A stretch of 64,000 nucleotides of DNA from positions 19,551,714-19,615,713 of the forward strand of contig CP137668.1 of NCBI GenBank assembly GCA_037976565.1, in the 5' to 3' direction. Of this stretch, positions 32,838 through 43,143 are shown piece by piece (the stretch's first letter is position 1; each line of letters begins with the position of its first letter). Source of the DNA: Mesocentrotus franciscanus. Taxonomy: Eukaryota; Echinodermata; Echinoidea; Camarodonta; Strongylocentrotidae. The notes below the pieces were generated by a model. The model worked only from the letters and a program-made list of their open reading frames with translations. It was not told the origin of the DNA and made no database searches. A program made the position numbers and the translations under genes.

Positions 32838-33039
32838 GGTACCCTCATCAGTACTAATGTTTTCTTTGAGGGCCACGCAATCATTATTATTAACTCAGCA
32901 TTATCCCGTCTATAACATGTGAAGGACCTCAAGCATACACCTGGACGGAGAGAGGCAAATAATACTGTATATCAATTGAAGTACCGTGGCAGGGAATCGA
33001 ACCCCATACTTTGTGCTTTATAGCACAATCCAATCCACT
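32838..33039 (-). mobile_element. tRNA-derived SINE, decayed
   Basis: Read on the minus strand: a head with B-box GGGGTTCGATTCCC, then the conserved body (ATTTGCC...CACCCAGGTGT-like) and a tail running into the trinucleotide repeat at 32500-32832. It matches the family at 48886-49127 at low identity. Confidence 0.6.
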
Positions 33040-33099
33040 CCAAGAGGCGGGGCTCCAAGGGGGGCGGGGGCACAGTGTCCACCCCACACTTGTTCAAGT

Positions 33100-33475
33100 G
33101 CCAATTTTTACGTAGGAAAAGTGCCTCTCTTTTATATCAGATAAGTGCCCCTTTTTCTTTCTGATAAGTGTCCCACTTTTCAGATCTGATAAGTAGCCCC
33201 TATTCTCATCTGATAGGTGCCCCTTTTTATGTGTAATGGATGCCACTTTCCCCTTCTTAATTAGTACCCCTTTTCAGGTGCGAGAACCGCCCCTTTTACT
33301 TTAACACACGCCCCTTTAAGTAAGTGCCCTCTTCATTCTGATAAGTGCCCCCTTTTCAAATCTATTATAAATACCCTTTCCACCTCTAATAAGTGCCCAT
33401 TTCAACCAATAATAAGTTCCCCTTGTTCCTTTTGATGTAATTGCCCTTTGATAAGTGCCGCTTTTTACCTTCATT
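33100..33475. repeat. Degenerate ~24 bp tandem array (TGATAAGTGCCCCTTTT)
   Basis: About fifteen diverged units of ATAAGTGCCCCTTTT separated by CT-rich letters. The same array resumes at 34778-34908 and 35028-35215, and terminal-like pieces recur at 36005-36075 and 37798-37850. It looks like one array split by later insertions. Confidence 0.75.
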
Positions 33476-33521
33476 TCCCACTGTCGCTTAAAAAATTGTG
33501 CCCTTTTGCGGTCATATAGTG

Positions 33522-33670
33522 CAGTAGCGTACCTACGGGGGCAGGGGGCAGTCTGCCCCCCCCCCTGACGAGTGACAAGCAAGCCAAAAAAAGGAAAGGA
33601 AAGGAAAGAAAAGGAAAGAAAAGAAAAGAAAAGGAAAGGAAAAGGGAAAAGGGAAGAAAGAAGGGCTAAA
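33522..33670 (+). mobile_element. hAT-like left end (CAGTAGCGTACCTA) followed by (GGAAA)n
   Basis: CAGTAGCGTACCTACGGGGG resembles the CAGTGGCGTATCTAC terminus at 18433-18971. A G/C hairpin (GGGGGCAGTCTGCCCCC) follows, then a purine run of GGAAA repeats from about 33590. No right end was found. Confidence 0.45.
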
Positions 33671-33999
33671 ACACGAGTTAGAAGTGGACCCAGGGCACTC
33701 ACTTATCCGTATATAGACCAAGGCCCCGCGGTTCAGCTAGCCATGCTCCGAGATTTGGGTCGTTTTCAGGTCAGAACTAGCCCTAATTCGTGTTTTAGGC
33801 CTATAAGATTAAAACAAAATGCCGATGATCGCTCTACACTAGGGCGTACAACTAACAACATTGAAAAGTATGTCAGGACTCAGTTAGCTTCAGGTCCATC
33901 TGTCAAATCATCATGCCGTTACACAATGTACAGGGCCCGCGCTACGGCGGGGCTCGGGGGAGCCGCCCCCCGCTTTTTTTGAAAAAGTATGTAATGCTA

Positions 34000-34130
34000 C
34001 GGTTACAAATGTTCGTACGAACGATAATTTCGTACGAATCTCCCTGTTTTTCCATTGTCTTCCCGAATTTCCATTGTCTGAAAATCGTTCGTACGGCGTT
34101 CGTAGCAGTTCGTAATGGCATTTGTGACCG
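34000..34130. mobile_element. 131 bp MITE with CGGTTACAAATG termini
   Basis: CGGTTACAAATG at 34000-34011 is mirrored by CATTTGTGACCG at 34119-34130 (one mismatch). Inside, GTTCGTACGAACGAT and ATCGTTCGTACGG are also inverted. It ends next to the coding-like open frame at 34115-34324. Confidence 0.65.
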
Positions 34131-34324
34131 AGGCTTTAAAGAAAAATAGAAAGAAACCAACCAAGGGCAAGGCCCCGGCAAAAAAACTTTCCTGCAAAAT
34201 GCGACACCACATTAAAGCGCGAAAAAATAGCAAATGCGAGAAGTACAAACACGGAGGCATCGTCAAGCATGTCGGCAAAGCTTCCGAGTTCGGCAGTTTG
34301 CGGATTCTTAAAATCAGCCCTTAA
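34115..34324 (+). pseudogene. Short Lys-rich open frame of unknown origin, beside a MITE
   Basis: From ATG at 34115 there are 69 codons and then TAA. The first 5 codons come from the MITE end. The rest is basic (KKPTKGKAPAKKLSCKMRHH region, then EKYKHGGIVKHVGKASEFG) and uses codons in a more gene-like way (many C- or G-ending) than the surroundings. I do not recognise the family. A loose likeness to the lysine-rich N-terminus of nucleostemin-type proteins is too weak to name it. It could be a captured exon fragment or chance; no introns, promoter or start context support an active gene. Confidence 0.25.
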
Positions 34325-34777
34325 AAGCCTAATTCGTTCAGAAAATTACACACTTTTATCATCAGAATCTGGGTAAAAACACTCCATTCAGTTGTACAGG
34401 TGCATAAAAGACGAACTGTCAGTCAAAAATTTTATTTTTCAATCTGCGCATAATTATATGCAAATTATACCGAACAAAACCAGTCTCATGCACATCGTTT
34501 TAGTGTCACAGATGAGTCGTTACTGTTACACTATATGGACAGATTGGATAGATGTGTAAATCATTAAAATTATAACCAGTGTACGATGCGAAAACGATTC
34601 ATCTCCAGCTTCCAGAAATAATAATAATATTCCGCTTTTGTATGGCGCTTAAAGTCATCTACGATGTCTCTAAGCGCTTTACAGATATACTAACCTGGGA
34701 TTTTTTGTTGTGTCCTGCGGGACGCAATTACTCACCGCCTTTGCATAATTTGTGCGTGAGATTTGCTTTTTTTCTAT

Positions 34778-35215
34778 TAAGTGCCCCTTTAAAAAAAATC
34801 TCCGATGAGTGCCCTTATTCATATTTGAGAGGTGCCCCCTTTAACTCTGTAATAAGTGCCCCTTTTCATCTCTGATAGTTGCCCCTTTTATTTTGACTCG
34901 TGCCCCTTGATGTAATCAAATTGATTAATGTACTATTACCAGTCTTTTTTGTTGTAAAAGATTATATCATGTTTTGTGTGGTTTTGAATAAAATTAACTT
35001 GAACTTGAACTTATCCTTTCTAATTAGTACCATTTTCCTTCTGATAATTGCACCTATTCCGTTATCATAAGTGCCCCTTATTAAGTGTGAGGAGTGCCCC
35101 ATTTTCACCTCTGATAATTCCCCTTTTTATTTTGACATGTGCTCCTTTTCTTTTCTAGTAAGTGTCCTTTTACCTTTGGATATGTGCCCCCTTTTCCTTT
35201 CCCCATAAAAAGTGC
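34778..35215. repeat. Degenerate ~24 bp tandem array (second part)
   Basis: More ATAAGTGCCCCTTTT-type units at 34778-34908 and 35028-35215. They are interrupted at 34910-35027 by a sequence ending AATAAAATTAACTTGAACTTGAAC, which looks like the 3' tail of a retroposon. Confidence 0.65.
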
Positions 35216-35549
35216 TCCTAATTTAAAGCGATTAAGAGCAATTTGTTTTCTTTAATTTCACCCAATATGGCTCGCTACGCTCACTCGTATTTAAAATTGA
35301 TATAATTATGTTTCTTATTAAAGATCTTTTCAGTCTTTCATGATTAGATTGTGCTGAAAACCCCATCAGGATTGTTTTTCCTCTTTATAAGATGTAATTT
35401 TTTGCACTGCGACCTCACAAATCTCTGATAGTTCGCTCGCAAATAAATATTCTAACCATCACAACCAAATGCTAAGTACATGTATGGTGCTTAAACAGTA
35501 TCTTGGACCATGTAAAGAGAGAAACAAACATTTAGACCTATACATAATT

Positions 35550-35905
35550 CTATAATGAGTGGTATCTATCTGTGGCTTTTATGAAAGCCAACAGAGCGTG
35601 CAGATGATCTTCATTCCCCAGTAAATTCTTTAAACTCTTATCTTTAATTTTCAACCTTGAAAACAACCCTTTCCTCTCTCATACATATTTCTTACAAACC
35701 ATTAAATAATGTTCGATTGTTTCAGTTTCATGACAAAAATCACAAAGGCCATTTTCATGTTTATTAATACTGAATTTGTAAATATTTAATGTGCATTTTC
35801 CTTTTCTCATGTGATGTAATAATCTTTCATCTTTTCTACAAAAACCAGATAAGTTAATAAGTCTTGTTAATTTGTTATATATGGATGGATCTGAAATAAG
35901 AATCT
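35550..35905 (-). pseudogene. Non-LTR retrotransposon C-terminal fragment (inactive)
   Basis: The minus strand reads in one frame through LSGFCRKDERLLHHMRKGKC, then a zinc-knuckle-like GLCDFCHETETIEHYLMVC, then a stop, and continues in frame to ALLAFIKATDRYHSL with a TAG at 35552-35550. C-x2-C...E-T...E-H-x4-C and the final AFIKAT-R motif are typical of the C-terminal end of Jockey/CR1-like reverse transcriptase proteins. The upstream part is lost after about 35905. One internal stop (TGA after KKYV) shows that it is dead. Confidence 0.75.
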
Positions 35906-36004
35906 ACCTTTATTTATTGTTTCCCACTGATTTGCCATAAATGCTGATAAAAATGACGTATGTGGTTAGTTAATTCAAACCTATTCCGTGGTATACAGGT
36001 TTCT

Positions 36005-36200
36005 TTATAGGTGCCCCCTTTTCCCGGAAATCGCCCTTTATTGTTGGTGCTCCCCACTTTGAATGACGCTCCGCCGCCCCTGGCCTGCTAAAACCTCTGA
36101 ATTTCCGGGGGCTCCGCCCCCTAGACGCCACGCCAATTTACACTCCGCTCGCTACGCTCTACCTGATCGTAAATACTTTAGCCCCCCTCCACTTTGAAAA
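36005..36200 (-). repeat. Element end with satellite-type GC-rich block
   Basis: 'AGGTGCCCCCTTTTCCC' and 'GACGCTCCGCCGCCCCTGG' (36005-36080) are followed by an inverted copy of the GC-rich satellite-associated sequence (36086-36190), matching 30540-30660. The first part recurs at 37798-37880. Confidence 0.55.
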
Positions 36201-37797
36201 ACGTTCCCCGGGCCTGATATAAGGTGTTTGAAGCTGAAGCCCGACGCAAGTGATTGCTGTCTGCCCATCCCAACTGCTGTCCTAGTCTTGTACTGACTGA
36301 TTTTGACAATCAATTGATACCTGAGATACTAGGAAACTATACACCAAATCGCACGAATTGAGTTTGAAAATTCGATTTTTTTTTTTTTTTTTTCTTCAGC
36401 TTCTCAGGGGGGCACATCCCCCTGTCCGTGCAAGCGCGGAACGCCGCTAAATATTTTCTTACGAATCGCCACCCCCTCGCCGCCGGCTGGATCCGCCTCT
36501 GTATGTACCCTCCCAGTGCATGATTTCTCCTATATCTAGTGATATATCATTTTACTGTTTACTGTTTACTGTCTCACTTTACTACATTTATTTTTATTGA
36601 GTGAATAGATGCATATTCTGAATATTCATTAGTTTTAATTGTGCATGTGGAAATGAAACAAATGCAAATCAATACAATTCAATTCAATGTCAAATACACT
36701 TTTTTACATCTCCAAATATGCAGAATTGGGAACATAATATGTCAATAGCTTCTTCAAAGAGGAATAATAGAAGTACGTTAATAGAAACATTGTCATTACC
36801 AGTTATAAGTTAACCACTGATTTTGTCAAAATTCAATACATTTAACTTTTTTTTTAATGATAATTCTTTCTTTTAAATCAAAATAGACCAAAGATATGAA
36901 GTCGACCGATCGCAAATATTAGTATCGACAAGATCCCTACTGTGTTATTGGGACAACCCCTAGTCCCCCTTCACCCCCTTCCACACCCCAACACCCCCTT
37001 GCTCGTCCAAATCGCTTGCCCCCTGACGAGGTATGACAGGTAGCCATAGAATCGGAGCAGCATTGTGTAATAACAGGAACCATTTATTTCTACAATTATC
37101 CCTCATCTCCCCCCCCAAACAATAAATTTCTCATAGCACTCTACCGTGTGCCCCAAATTTATAGCGAATGAGAGCAAATTTCCTCCAAAACTCGCTCGCA
37201 TTTATAGTTTATCTCATTAAGTAGCATTATATTGAAGGTCCTATTCATTCTTTCACAATGAGATTGTGTGTGCTTAAAACCCCATCAAGATCGAGGTTTT
37301 TTCATCTAATAATGAGAACTCATCAGTCGCTTGTGCCGCAAAAAATTCAAAATTTTGCTCGCTAAAATATTCAGACCACCCCACACAACCGCAAAGTATG
37401 TGCTGAAGCAGTATTTTGGACCACGTATAGAGAAAATTTTAAAGATTCACCCTGATAATGTAATAATAATAATAATATCTAAAATTTATATAGCGCTGAT
37501 ATACACATACAGTTTCTAAGCGCTTTACAAAACAAATGAAAATTACGTTTAATCTAAATATGTAATAAACATCAACAAGAAATGTGAAATGAATATTGTG
37601 CTTAATTTAGACGAAGCAAACGCTCTTACTTAACGTACAGTGTATTAACAATAACATGATAATGAAAATGAAAATACAATAAGTACCATAAATGAAACTG
37701 CATTAATAATTACAATGAAACTGTATTAATTACATTTTAGGGTATATACATGAAACAACATCTAAAATTGTATTTTTTCCGCTTTGAGGTTACCTTT

Positions 37798-37880
37798 GTA
37801 GGTGCCCCTTTTTACCAGAAAGTGCCGTTTATGTTGGTTCCCCCCACCCCCTCCTTTATGAGAGACGCTCGGACGCCCCT
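37798..37880. repeat. Second copy of the GTGCCCCTTTT...GACGCCCCTCC end
   Basis: This matches 36005-36080 in order (AGGTGCCCCTTTTTACC, GAAAGTGCC, GTTGGT, GACGCTC, CGCCCCT). It is probably the right end of another copy of the array-bearing element. Confidence 0.5.
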
Positions 37881-38365
37881 CCTATAGCTGCATGTAATCA
37901 AGGGCGCTGATGAGACTGGAAATATAAAATATGCCGTCCATGATTTTCCCCTTAGAAAGACTGGGGAAGTGGCTTTATATAAGCTTTGGTTGGGTTTTGA
38001 AAGTTGATAGCAGGTCGTAAGAGCGAAGATACTGAGGAATAAATACTGCTCCTCAACATATAGGTGCAGAAGCAGTAAATGATCTATCACCAAGCAGAGA
38101 ACGTGTTCGAGGACTCTCAATAAAATGTTTACCTGCTGATCGCAAATTCGTTCGAGGATTTTAGGGGTCAGCATGTCTGAAATGAACAGGAGGGCAGAAC
38201 CATGCATTGCCTTCTATGCTAATGAAATCAATTTTGTGTTCAATTCTTTGTTTCTCAGGAAGCTAGTAAAGTGCACATGGACATATCCACAGAATCCACT
38301 GAACCACAACACACAGCCACAACAGGGAAAACGTTTTTTTTTTTAAAACTCAAATGATTAGTGAG

Positions 38366-38589
38366 CACTACTAATTTTTTTCTTTTCTTGTTTGCCCCCC
38401 GAAATTTTGAAAATCGCGCTGGCCGATATTTCGCTCAGTAGGGGGGTAGTGAGCACCATTTTTTTTTTTTTTTTTTTTTTGGCCAGGAGGGCCCCGTCTC
38501 CTTTTTTTAAACAAAAAACGGATAAAATTTACGTGTTTTTTAGCCAGGGGAGGAGGCCCGGCCCCCTGCCCCTCCTGGATCCGCCACTG
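38366..38589 (+). mobile_element. hAT-like MITE, GGCGGATCCAG family, copy 3 (left-truncated)
   Basis: The interior AAAATCGCGCTGGCCG, TTCGCTCAGTAGGGGGGTAG and TGAGCA matches copies at 6608 and 7240. The right end CTCCTGGATCCGCCACTG is well preserved. The left terminus is missing. Confidence 0.6.
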
Positions 38590-39157
38590 GCCCTCAGGAA
38601 GTATAGTATTATACTGATGAGGTTACCCTGGGTGAATAAGATTATTGTTATGACTTATTTACTGATAAGATGTAGCTAGACCGATGGGTGTCTAAATTAC
38701 ATCGCAACCTTAACAACTACCCCACCCCTCTCCCCAATACAGGTTTAACAAAATGTCCTTTAACAAGCACTTCCCACCCCAAACAAACAAAAAATATAAA
38801 TACACATTTTGCCAAAATATTAGCGGTGTTGCAGTAGAAACTTTGCATTCAGCACGGTGGGGGGTGGCCCTACATCCCTTTATAGGCATCAAACCCTTGC
38901 TCATTGTAGTAGTTTGTATACCGCCCCTTCTGCGCATACTATCTTCAGCTATTGACTGAGTGATTGATTGCTTTTTTCAATATTCCATGCAAAATTGACA
39001 TAAAATTGAATACATTTCCCACAAAATTAACATTTTTTCAATCAATATGGAAATAAAAACATAACTGATAAAACAAAAATTATTCGTTCATTATAAACAA
39101 CACTACAACAGGGGTCAATAATGATGAGAAAGAAAGAAATATGAGAGATAGGGATGG

Positions 39158-39163
39158 CAGAGG

Positions 39164-39194
<31 letters not shown>

Positions 39195-39270
39195 AGAGAG
39201 AGAGGGAGAGACAAAGAGAGACAAACAGACAGAGACATAGAGAGACAGAGACAGAGACAGACACAGACAC

Positions 39271-39310
<40 letters not shown>
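39158..39310. repeat. (GA)n / (GACA)n microsatellite
   Basis: Compound purine-rich repeat: GAGAGA at 39158-39210, then GACAGA and GACAGACAGACA up to 39310. All open frames over it are artefacts. Confidence 0.9.
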
Positions 39311-39311
<1 letters not shown>

Positions 39312-39467
39312 GGAAGGGGTATGAATTTTGAGAGGGATGGTAGAGTGTGAAGAGCAGAAAGGCAGAGAGTCGGACAACATAACAGGAAAGGAAACAGATA
39401 TTATAGAAAAGACATTTGCCAAAAAAAAGACTCCCACTAAAAAACAATTAATTACAGTTTAACCTAC

Positions 39468-39545
39468 CTTGTTGACAAAGAACGTTGATTTTGTTTTCTT
39501 TCCGGAAGACGTTCGGCGCTAAGGAAATCCAGGAATAGTGGTTTT
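39468..39545 (-). CDS. Candidate orphan exon, N-terminus of a thioester/complement-type protein
   Basis: Read on the minus strand, acceptor TTGCTACATTAG precedes 78 nt and donor GTAGGT follows. With phase 1 at both ends it encodes 25 codons, NHYSWISLAPNVFRKENKIN then VLCQQ. The Y-x-x-I-S-x-A-P-N-V-F-R pattern resembles the first beta strand of the mature C3/C5/alpha-2-macroglobulin/TEP proteins (for example ISAPKIFR in C5). In those genes it also follows a phase-1 signal-peptide exon. I found neither a signal-peptide exon upstream nor any further macroglobulin exon downstream, and the exon is shorter than usual for the family. It may be a real exon of a large-intron gene, a relic, or coincidence. 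Confidence 0.35.
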
Positions 39546-40268
39546 CTAATGTAGCAAGTCAGAACAAATGACATCCCATTCGGAGAAAATTACGAATGCT
39601 CTGTTATTTAGCGAGTTTTGAACAGACAGTTGTATTTTACGTATTGAGAGCAGACAAGTGCGTGGGCGGAGTTAGAAACCAACCAGACAATATTCCTTTT
39701 TTTCTTCTCAGGGCTTCAGCAGCACAGACGATAACCACAGCAAAGGGCAAGCGACTATAGGAAAAAAAATAGCTGATAGACTTTCATTTCGGTGCACCTA
39801 CTCAGACCCCCCACCCCCACACAAAAAAACTCTCAATGATTTCTGTCATCCTACCCTTGATATGCAGACGTAAAGGTCAAGTATCAAATCCGAAATGGGG
39901 ACGGAAGAATTCTTGGCACGGCTGCAGCCAATAACATACGTTAATAGAAATTCGTTGAGTTGACAATAATTATCAGCAATGAATTGACATGACTTTGAAT
40001 GGTTTTATGATGATGGTCTAATATTGAAAATAAAAGTCATTTGGCATGGCCACAATACTCTTAAAAACGACACAAAATGGTTTTTCTGTACTTCGAAAAG
40101 TCGAAGTATCCCTAATAAAATATTGTTTCTGCCGCGTGAGGGAGGGTGGGGAGGACGTATTCATAATGACATCGTAAAACATGAAAACAGATGCAGGTAG
40201 AACAGGAATTCTTTTGGTCGAAATAGAGCCCGTCTTCCGTGGGCTCTGAGATATGTACGACTCCAATT

Positions 40269-40468
40269 CAGTAACGGTTCTAGAAGGGGTTGGGGGCTCA
40301 AGCCCCTACCCCCAACAACAAACAGTCAAGTTCCCTCCCATTCTTGTTAATAAATGAATTTAAAGGAGGAACATGTAGAAAATAAATGCTACAACCCCAG
40401 TGCACCCCCCCCCCCTATACAAAAATCCCTAAAGCCCCTTTTCAATTATTTTGCTAGAACCGCGCCTG
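40269..40468. mobile_element. hAT-like MITE, 200 bp
   Basis: The left end CAGTAACGGTTCTAG is mirrored by CTAGAACCGCGCCTG (12 of 15 match). Flanking 8 bp words CTCCAATT and CCCCTATT match at 6 of 8, compatible with an old hAT target duplication. Non-coding. Confidence 0.65.
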
Positions 40469-42497
40469 CCCCTATTTTATATATATATAAATAACTGACA
40501 CCTGTATATTTACCCGCATCTGGGGTTTGCAGAATGAAACGTCAGCAGGACTGCAATTTTGCTGCTCCTCGATGATGAAGTTATGCATATTTGTTTGCGT
40601 TTGAACATGAATTCAGTTGGGAGACAGCGAACTGGTAATGACATGGGGTCATGACCTTAAACTCGGCGTCCAATGGGGACTGCAGAGAACTAGTCTACTC
40701 TACCTTTCATTTTTACCCATGTTTTCTTACATTTTACTGTAAGCTTCTCGACTTATTCGTGGAGAAGAATATGTGCATGCATTTTATTTCACTGTTGTAC
40801 ACGGGGATGGAACAAAACGGCTAAACGCGTCTTAATCCCGGGATTGCCACTTCAATTACTTAATTTCTTATATGAGTTTCTGATAGTAGATTACCTTTTA
40901 CCCTAGTTTAATTCCTGTGACAGATGCAATCATAGCATATTAAACAAGAAAATGGAGCTATGAATTTTATCAAATTATCTCGCCTATTCAGATACTGAAA
41001 ATACAAAGATGCAATATTTTGAGGAAGTTGGTCACGAATATGACTAGCCTATAATTTTAATCAGTATATCAATGTGATAATAATCATTGTCATTCAGGGG
41101 CATCATTGGACCATTTTAAAACAGACCCCTCAACACAGTAGTGACAATCGGGTCATTTCACCCCTCAGCTTAATAATTATGACTGTACATTACAAAAGTG
41201 AAATATGCCGTTAAGAAAGGGTTGTCAGACGCCCCTAATAATTCAGGTCATTTTCCGTCAAAGCCATGGGGGGGGGGTTTAAGAAAGAAGGAGTAGTGGT
41301 GGATAATAATAACAATTTACTTTTTTTTTTAAATCTGAAAAGATGTGTCAGACCCTTCCAAAAGCATCAAAGTGCCCTTTGACAAAACTTTGCCCCCCCC
41401 CCCCATAAAAATGCCCCTATTGAGACTTATCAAGGGTGACGCCCGTGAGTGGGAATCTTCAATTCAAGAAGAGAATATTATTATTATATTATAAATCTCT
41501 GAAACAATTACCTGTGATATTTTACAGGCTTAATTAGTCCAAAGAGCGACAGCTGTAAAGGGTAAATCGATATTTTAAGGAAGAGTACGCTACTACCATG
41601 CGGAAATCTCTCAAATAATATGCCCATCTGTGCACCATTTCCTAATTTAGAAGTAATCGTCTAATCAATCATATATTGATCAGATTGAATTCTATCCCGT
41701 CATATCAAGACGACAGTCCTCCCCTGGCGGAGTGGAGGCGGGTTGTCATGTGGGGCTCGGGGTGGAGCTTATACTTCAGTCAGAGCGCCATGGGAGATTC
41801 TTGTTAGTTCTTTTAAAGTTAAAGTTAAAGGTAATACAAAGTTTTGGGAATATTTCAATATTTGTGGATCATGAAATTTAAAATTTTCATTATCATTGTG
41901 AAGCCTAGTGTTAGAACACTCAACTCTAACAAAATTGGGCTCTAAAACACTTTTGATTTGGAGAAAAAAAATTTTTTTAAAATAAAAAAATTTACCGGTG
42001 CTCCCAGTAAATTTGGTATAGCTCCCTCTCAGTTCGAAAATTTACATGTCATCTGAAGAGCATAACACATATATAACACTATTGTCAAAGTGTAATAATT
42101 AACATGTTTTGACACCAAATCATATTACCAGACTAATCAAATATATATAATCATGAAGATAAATTTTTAAAGTCAAGTTGCCTTAGTGTATGATTTTTAT
42201 TCTGTCTCGTTAATTAAAAAAGAAAAATACTTGTCTGTACACTGTAATCGTAATATATAATTTTATAATCGATCAGGCCGCCATTTATTGCAATTACTGT
42301 ACTTAATTCAGTACGTAAATCTATGCATTTCCTGCTCGGTCCTGCCGGAATATTCAGTGTTGTTCTCTTTAACTTATTTTTCCATTTCCATCTCTTAATC
42401 GTTTCTGTGTTTTCAAATTGAAATGCATTTGTTATGACTCGGCTATGCTGTTTCGCCAGCTCTGTGAACGAACGGGCCGTGTCTGTATGTTGTGGGA

Positions 42498-43050
42498 GAG
42501 CATACTGTGATAACTTATTTGTGACACATGCAGGTTACTAACAGGCGTGGGGTCCAGGGGGCGGAGCCCCCAGAAGCTCAGGGGCTTTAGGCAAGAAATC
42601 ACGGTTAGATGAGCATCCAGGGGCTGGCCTTAGGGCCCCTGGTGGGGTCCAGGGGCAGAGCCCCCGGAATCTCAAGGTTTTTAGGCATTTCATTACGGTC
42701 AGATGAGCATATTGTGATAACTTATTTGTGACACAGGCAGTTTACCAATAGGCGTGGAGTCCAGGGGGCGGAGCCCCCATAAGCTCAGGGGCTCTAGGCA
42801 AGAAATTATGGTTAGATGGCTGGCCTTAGGGCCCCTGATGGGGTCCAGGGGCAGAGCCCCCGGAATCTCAAGGGTTTTAGGCATTTAATTACAGTCAGAT
42901 GAGCATATTGTGATACCTTATTTGTGACACAGGCAGTTTACTAATAGGTGTGGGGTCCAGGGGGCGAAGCACCAAGAAGCTCAGGGGTTCAGGCAATAAA
43001 TTACGGTCAGATGAGCATGCATATTTTGATATCTCATTTGTGACACTGGC
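42498..43050. repeat. GC-rich satellite, ~200 bp units made of two ~100 bp halves
   Basis: GAGCATA/G...TGTGACAC starts recur at 42498, 42705, 42901 and 43013. Each full unit contains GTGGGGTCCAGGGGGCGGAG CCCCC and a second half GTGGGGTCCAGGGGCAGAG CCCCC, with 'TTTAGGCA...AATTACGGTCAGATGAGCAT' links. The last unit lacks one half (112 bp spacing). Inverted single copies are at 30476-30670 and 36086-36190. Confidence 0.85.
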
Positions 43051-43084
43051 AGGTCGCTATTCTTTCTTTCTTTCTATTACTCTT

Positions 43085-43143
43085 TTTCAAAAGGTGAGGG
43101 GGTTCGAGCCCCACCCCGAGCACCGCCGTTCCGCAGGTCCTGA
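43085..43143 (-). mobile_element. Inverted hAT-like end (CAGGACCTGCGGAACGGCGG)
   Basis: Read on the minus strand, CAGGACCTGCGGAACGGCGG is followed by GGGGTGGGGCTCGAACCCCC and CTTTTGAAAAAGAG. It matches the ends at 30108 and 33931, which run in the other orientation. Confidence 0.5.

Larger units (their letters stand above)
25390..39467. other. Intergenic, repeat-dominated region (left half)
   Basis: I see no gene here. It holds, in order: a long-armed MITE (25741-25996), an element with an internal perfect hairpin (26206-26472), a short hAT-like element (28543-28682), MITE B copy 2 (29016-29561), a (CA)n run near 29755, GC-rich repeats (30108-30900), SINE remnants (32186-32385, 32838-33039), a (TAA)n tract, degenerate 'ATAAGTGCCCC' arrays (33100-35215, 36005-36075, 37798-37850), a dead LINE end (35550-35905) and a hAT-like copy (38366-38589). 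Between 26900 and 28500 and between 31000 and 32180 I see only AT-rich sequence and short simple repeats. Confidence 0.6.

Noticed and set aside
37812..38207. 131-codon minus-strand frame
   Set aside because: No domain recognised, no splice or start context, and it starts inside a repeat end; probably chance.
39042..39447. Ser/Leu/Val-rich frame of 131 codons
   Set aside because: (GA)n/(GACA)n microsatellite on the opposite strand.
40018..40266. 82-codon minus-strand frame as an upstream exon of the complement-like candidate
   Set aside because: No signal peptide and no phase-1 donor where it would be needed.
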